Of a stretch of DNA of 8,610 nucleotides, positions 5,521 to 8,610 are shown in pieces. Source of the stretch: Chloroflexota bacterium (GTDB taxonomy: Bacteria; Chloroflexota; Limnocylindria; Limnocylindrales; CSP1-4); NCBI GenBank assembly GCA_021786915.1, contig JAJYMP010000355.1, positions 1 to 8,610 on the forward strand, read 5' to 3'. Within the stretch, counting starts at the first letter, position 1. Each line of letters begins with the position of its first letter. The notes under the pieces are model-generated. The model searched no databases and was not told the origin of the DNA. It saw nothing but the letters and a program-made list of their open reading frames with translations. Position numbers and translations under genes: made by a program.

Positions 5521-8500
5521 CTCCGGGACCGGGCCGCCCGGACGCTCGAGACCGAGCTCGACGACGACGCGGCGGCCGCCAGCCGGGCCGCCGAGGAGCA
5601 CGAACTCGAGACGCCGTACCGGCCGGATGGGCCCGCGGTCGGCGCGGCGCGCGCAGCCGCTGCCGCGCTGCCCCAGATCGCCCCCGGCGGGCTGGTCCCG
5701 GCCTGGTTCGACCGCCCGTCGCTCGCGGCCATGAGCCCGATCCGCTGGCTGCGCGCCAAGGTCGCCGAGACGCCCATCCGCCCCGACCGCTCGGCGACGC
5801 TCAGGGGCGAGAAGGGCGGCCGGCTCGACCGGCTCGACCTGTGGATGGTCATCGTCCTGGTGCTCGCGGCCATGTGCCTGCGCACATATCGCCTGGCCGA
5901 GCCCGCCCGGATGCACTTCGACGAGGTCTACCACGCCCGGACGGCGACTGAGTTCCTCCAGGACTGGCGCTACGGCATCTCGCACAACATCTACGAGTGG
6001 ACCCACCCGCACCTCGCGAAGTACATGATCGCGGGCGGGATCGTGGCCTTCGCCGGCCACGACGTGGCGGCCTCGAGCAACCTCGGCGTGGGCGTCAAGG
6101 ACGCGGCGATCGAGCCCCGCTACCCGGACGCCACCTCGCCCGACGCGCGCGACGGCGACCGCGTCTGGGCGGTGACCGGCAGCCAGCTCATCGCCTACGA
6201 CCTGCAGACCCGCAAGGTCGAGGCGACCTGGGACATCCCGGGCGCCTCGGCGGTGACGTATGACGACACCGACCACGTCGTCACCGTGGCGACCAGCACG
6301 GGGGCGCTCGAGACCGTCGACGCCACCTCGCTCGACCAGGTCCGGGCGGGCGTGAGCGGCGCCCGGCCGTCGCCCGTCACCGATCTCGGGACGCTCGCCT
6401 CCGGCCCGGTCCAAGTCGTGGCCTGGGACAGCGGCGCACGTCTGGCCGCCCGCTTCGCCGACGGGTCCGTGGCGATCGTGGACGCGACGCCCGGGACCGC
6501 GACGACGGGAAAGGTCATCGGCTCGGCCAAGTTCCACGGCGCGACCGACATGACCGACATGGGCGAGGGCGACGCCCTGGTGGCGACGCTGGCGAGCGTG
6601 CAGGACGCCCCGACGACCGCCAAGACCCTCGCGGGCATCACCGGCGGCAGCGCCGCAGCCTACCAGAAGGCCCTCGAGACCACGAACGTCGCCAGCGTCG
6701 CCCTGGACGCGACGCTGGACAGCGACACCCGGGCCAAGCTCCAGACGGCGATCGACGCGAAGCAGCTGCCCGGCATCGCGATCGCCCAGGCGCCCCTCCT
6801 GGCCGTCGCGGACGCGCGGGGCGTCGAGATGCTGGCCGACAACGCCGTGGTCGCCGACCGCGTCCTGCTCCCCGGCCCGGCGTTCGGCATCGCCAGCGTG
6901 ACCGGCCTCAGCACGGGGAACCAGCTGTACGTCAGCACGCAGAGCAAGGACGGGACCACCCCGCAGCTCGCCTGGATCCTCACGTCCGGCAAGGATGCGG
7001 CCGCGGGACCCTCCTTCAACGCCGACCAGAACATGCTGCAGATGCCGGGGCGCGTGACGCGCGTCCTGTTCGACGAGTCAGCGCAGATGGTCGAGGTCCT
7101 GGGCGAGACCCCGGGCACGGGCGAGCCCACGGTCTACGTCGTCGAGCCGCACGGCAACGCCGTCTTCGCCGACCACAAGCTCGGGTTCACCCCCAGCGCC
7201 CTGGTGATGGACCACAACGAGCTCTACCCGACGAGCAGCCAGGGCGAGATCCTCGCGTTCTCCGCGGCGGGCCAGGTGTCCCAGCTGGACATCGGCCACT
7301 ACGACTTCTCGTGGCGCATGCCGGGCGTGATCCTCGGCGCGCTCAGCGCCGGCCTGATCTACCTGCTGACGCGGATCCTGTTCAAGCGCCGCCTGGTCGC
7401 CGGCCTGGCGGGGCTGTTCGTCCTGCTCGACGGGCTGATGTTCGTCCAGAGCCGCATCGCGATGAACGACGTCTACGTGGGCTTCTTCCTGCTTGCCGCG
7501 TACGTGCTGTTCGCCTGGCTCTGGGTGGAACCACGCCCCCGAAAGTGGTTCTGGGCGCTCATGCCGGTCATCGGCGTGCTGCTGGGGCTCGCCCTCGGGT
7601 CGAAGTGGGTGGCGGCGTACGCCATCGGCGCGCTCGGGATCCTGATCCTGCTCCGGTCCGCCTTCGGCCGCGTCGTCCTGATCGTGGGCATGGTGGCGGC
7701 GACCGCGCTGCTGGGCTGGATGGCGCTCGAAGTGCCGAGCGACAGCGGGTCCGTCGGCAACGTGATCTTCCCGCTGATCATGATCGTGCTGACGCTGGCC
7801 GCGGTGGCGATCTCCGTCTACCGGCCGATCGCGTGGTCGGACGACGAGATGCGGTTCGCGGTGGGCGGGCCGGCGGCTGCGGGCATCCTGCTGGCGCTGG
7901 CCGCGATCGCGCTGGGCAAGGTGGGCAGCTCGATCGCCCTGGGCCCGCTCAAGCTGACGCCGCTCCCCCTGGCGTTCCTGCTCATCCTGCTGGGCGGCCT
8001 CGCGTACCTCGCCTTCAACGTCGCCGGCCGGATGGGCATCGGCCCGATGGCGCTGCCCGACCCCGACCGCCCGCGGCTCGCCCCGGACCCGCCCCCCGAG
8101 GGCTGGCTGCGCCTGGGCGACGGGCTGGGGCTGTCGGTGCTGTGGTGGGCGGCATGCCTGCTGGTCGTGCCGGTGGTCGTCTACGTGCTGCTCTACATCC
8201 CGTGGGCCAACGTGGAGAACCACCAGATCGTGACTGCCGGGTTCCCCGGCTTCCCCCAGGGCTGGCCGCCGGGCCACACGGGGCAGACCCTCCTCGACCT
8301 CACCGGTCAGATGTACCAGTACCACAACGACCTGGCGACGACCCACCCGGCAAGCTCGCCCTGGTGGGCCTGGCCGCTCAACCTCAAGCCCGTGTGGTTC
8401 TACCAGGACAGCTTCGCCAACGACAGCAGCGGCGCCATCTACGACGCCGGGACCATCGCCATCTGGTGGATGTCGATCCCGGCGATGGCGTTCGCCGCCT

Positions 8501-8610
8501 ACCAGGCGTTCAAGCGCCGCAGCCTGCCGCTCGCCCTGCTCCTGATCGGCTTCCTCGCGCAGTGGATCTCCTGGGCGAGGATCGATCGGGCTGCATTCCA
8601 GTACCACTAC
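4156..8610 (+). CDS. Giant two-module membrane glycosyltransferase: Gpi18-like GT-C fused to PMT (GT39) with inserted beta-propeller; 3' end outside window
   Basis: One uninterrupted frame of 1485 codons runs to the window edge. Residues 1-455 are a Gpi18/COG5542-like membrane mannosyltransferase module. Residues 456-556 are a charged, Ala-rich linker. Residues 557 onward are a protein O-mannosyltransferase module: helix 562-578, then HFDEVYHAR (587-595) with the acidic pair D589/E590, THPHLAKY (616-623), QSRIAMND (1098-1105), LGSKW (1147-1151), YQYHND (1387-1392), THPASSPWWAWPL (1396-1408) and a terminal FQYHY (1481-1485) matching the PMT C-terminal region. A propeller-like domain occupies about 635-1048. 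The expected role is transfer of polyprenyl-phosphate-linked sugar to secreted proteins or glycans at the outer face of the membrane. The end of the match suggests only some tens of residues of PMT core are missing. Start GTG 4156 is supported by AGGAGG. GC3 looks the same on both sides of the linker, so I see no sign of a recent join. Confidence 0.92.
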   Translation, partial: MTASGSGVPGRGSTMDDTPRRGIGREIATILVIGLVARLILAYLLPGSGFANDLASFRGWANDLATNGLWGFYARPGFHDYTPGYLYALWLVGVVGNFLGGIGDLIKIPAILADLAIGWLVCDMALELGVSRRSALIAAAVAVFNPISWFDSVVWGQVDSFGVVFLLLSVRELWRGRTERSAILAVAAALIKPQLGILAFLVAAVTIRRALWPAGSWGDEPAPEPTGIRPERMIRGPIRIITTGMAGFFTAIALSAPFGLSLAGLIDQLFKTAAGYPYLTVNAYNLWALVGAGNGSMAENGGWTLDSPPLPPATGPFSSFLGVPAVVVGAVLLGAVILGVSLLVARRPDRRTILVGVCVLALAFFAVPTRVHERYLYPLFALAAILLAFSWRWRIAYMLASIAVFLNMYVVLTTIYPDNPSISDWLGIGPAVHSSTGVTLVALTITGVFLWSLAQLRDRAARTLETELDDDAAAASRAAEEHELETPYRPDGPAVGAARAAAAALPQIAPGGLVPAWFDRPSLAAMSPIRWLRAKVAETPIRPDRSATLRGEKGGRLDRLDLWMVIVLVLAAMCLRTYRLAEPARMHFDEVYHARTATEFLQDWRYGISHNIYEWTHPHLAKYMIAGGIVAFAGHDVAASSNLGVGVKDAAIEPRYPDATSPDARDGDRVWAVTGSQLIAYDLQTRKVEATWDIPGASAVTYDDTDHVVTVATSTGALETVDATSLDQVRAGVSGARPSPVTDLGTLASGPVQVVAWDSGARLAARFADGSVAIVDATPGTATTGKVIGSAKFHGATDMTDMGEGDALVATLASVQDAPTTAKTLAGITGGSAAAYQKALETTNVASVALDATLDSDTRAKLQTAIDAKQLPGIAIAQAPLLAVADARGVEMLADNAVVADRVLLPGPAFGIASVTGLSTGNQLYVSTQSKDGTTPQLAWILTSGKDAAAGPSFNADQNMLQMPGRVTRVLFDESAQMVEVLGETPGTGEPTVYVVEPHGNAVFADHKLGFTPSALVMDHNELYPTSSQGEILAFSAAGQVSQLDIGHYDFSWRMPGVILGALSAGLIYLLTRILFKRRLVAGLAGLFVLLDGLMFVQSRIAMNDVYVGFFLLAAYVLFAWLWVEPRPRKWFWALMPVIGVLLGLALGSKWVAAYAIGALGILILLRSAFGRVVLIVGMVAATALLGWMALEVPSDSGSVGNVIFPLIMIVLTLAAVAISVYRPIAWSDDEMRFAVGGPAAAGILLALAAIALGKVGSSIALGPLKLTPLPLAFLLILLGGLAYLAFNVAGRMGIGPMALPDPDRPRLAPDPPPEGWLRLGDGLGLSVLWWAACLLVVPVVVYVLLYIPWANVENHQIVTAGFPGFPQGWPPGHTGQTLLDLTGQMYQYHNDLATTHPASSPWWAWPLNLKPVWFYQDSFANDSSGAIYDAGTIAIWWMSIPAMAFAAYQAFKRRSLPLALLLIGFLAQWISWARIDRAAFQYHY
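5521..5823 (+). other. Charged, alanine-rich linker joining the two membrane modules
   Basis: Residues 456-556 are hydrophilic. They begin with a probable helix rich in Asp, Glu, Arg and Ala (456-485) and continue with a Pro/Ala/Gly stretch and a basic segment (527-561) next to the first PMT helix. High positive charge beside a helix suggests that this linker lies in the cytoplasm. There is no stop codon. An in-frame ATG at residue 526 (5731-5733) lacks a Shine-Dalgarno site, so separate translation of the second module seems unlikely. Confidence 0.7.
6058..7299 (+). other. Beta-propeller-like domain inserted in PMT extracytoplasmic loop 1
   Basis: Residues about 635-1048 are soluble and lie between HPHLAKY plus helix 2 and the helix starting near 1056. 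Short strands recur in a WD40/PQQ-like pattern: DRVWAVTGSQLIAYDL (668-683), then blocks resembling VVTVATSTGALETVDA, RLAARFADGSVAIVDA, LLAVADARGVEML, VYVVEPHGNAVF and LYPTSSQGEILAFSAAG. That suggests five to six blades. A helical segment (about 805-865, including LAGITGGSAAAYQKALE) interrupts one blade. By topology the domain should sit outside the cell, facing the catalytic loop, where it could hold the acceptor protein or cell-wall glycan. Blade count and function are inference. Confidence 0.65.
7672..8124 (+). other. Extra transmembrane block within the PMT module
   Basis: Between the helix after GSKW (1148-1171) and the helix at 1324-1346 lie four additional hydrophobic stretches (about 1173-1191, 1201-1222, 1235-1254, 1269-1290) and a Pro/Asp-rich loop (1300-1318). 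Ordinary bacterial PMTs have a short connection here. An even number of added helices would preserve topology. This comes from reading hydrophobicity by eye and the helix limits are approximate. Confidence 0.5.

Larger units (their letters stand above)
5824..8610 (+). other. Module 2 of the fusion: PMT / GT39 protein O-mannosyltransferase domain (partial at 3' end)
   Basis: Residues 557-1485 follow the PMT order: helix 1, acidic motif D589/E590, HPHLAKY (617-623), an inserted soluble domain, then helices from about 1056. R1100 and D1105 in QSRIAMND fit the conserved Arg and Asp near PMT helix 3, and K1150/W1151 fit the conserved GxKW. The later external loop with YQYHND and SSPWWAWPL is the typical C-terminal PMT loop. 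All key residues I can check are present, so the enzyme looks functional. It is longer than ordinary bacterial PMTs (about 450-550 residues) because of the propeller and extra helices. Confidence 0.85.

Noticed and set aside
4362..5951. A 529-codon plus-strand frame overlapping the fusion gene
   Set aside because: It is a +1-type shadow of the fusion gene, dominated by Arg, Gly, Pro and Ala. The alternative frame carries the GT-C motifs and the ribosome binding site.
3448..6537. A 1029-codon open frame on the minus strand
   Set aside because: It lies antisense to the Gpi18-PMT fusion and runs out of frame through the adjacent membrane protein. Its translation is Arg/Asp/Gly/Pro-rich with no hydrophobic segments or known motifs, as expected for a shadow frame in very GC-rich DNA.
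7078..8607. A 509-codon open frame on the minus strand
   Set aside because: It is antisense to the PMT membrane core. The product is His/Gln/Arg/Asp-rich low-complexity sequence with no domain, while the plus strand gives clear PMT motifs over the same bases.
1..8610. CRISPR arrays, tRNA or rRNA genes, insertion sequences
   Set aside because: I saw no regularly spaced repeats, no tRNA-like cloverleaf segments, no transposase motifs and no terminal inverted repeats. The window is almost fully occupied by the four coding regions.

Overview
The window is about 70% G+C with strong G/C at third codon positions, TTG/GTG starts and tightly packed genes. This fits a high-GC Gram-positive or Chloroflexota-type bacterium. 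I lean towards a Limnocylindria-like Chloroflexota lineage because of the density of polytopic sugar transferases, but no marker gene is present and the assignment is inference.

Layout. Positions 1-116 are non-coding as far as I can see and hold two small hairpins. Positions 117-4136 carry three genes on the minus strand, transcribed right to left and overlapping each other: a polytopic GT-C-like membrane protein (2610-4136), a DUF2723/TMEM260-like membrane protein (899-2620) and a soluble family-2 glycosyltransferase of the dolichol-phosphate-mannose-synthase type (117-902). A short divergent control region around 4065-4155 separates them from one very large plus-strand gene. That gene starts at GTG 4156 behind a perfect AGGAGG and is still open at the window edge (at least 1485 residues).

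The large gene is the most unusual object. Its single frame encodes two complete GT-C-type membrane modules: a Gpi18/COG5542-like mannosyltransferase module (residues about 1-455) and a protein O-mannosyltransferase (PMT, GT39) module (about 557-1485). A charged linker of about 100 residues joins them. The PMT module carries a beta-propeller-like domain of about 415 residues inside its first extracytoplasmic loop, directly after the acidic catalytic motif. It also has about four extra hydrophobic segments in the middle of its membrane core.

How they may work together (inference): the soluble GT2 would load a sugar from a nucleotide donor onto a polyprenyl phosphate. The membrane proteins would use that lipid-linked sugar on the outer face of the membrane. 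The PMT module would glycosylate Ser/Thr of exported proteins, the TMEM260-like protein would do a similar job on other acceptors, and the Gpi18-like module and the third GT-C-like protein would add further sugars or act on glycolipids. The window therefore looks like a compact bacterial surface or protein O-glycosylation locus.
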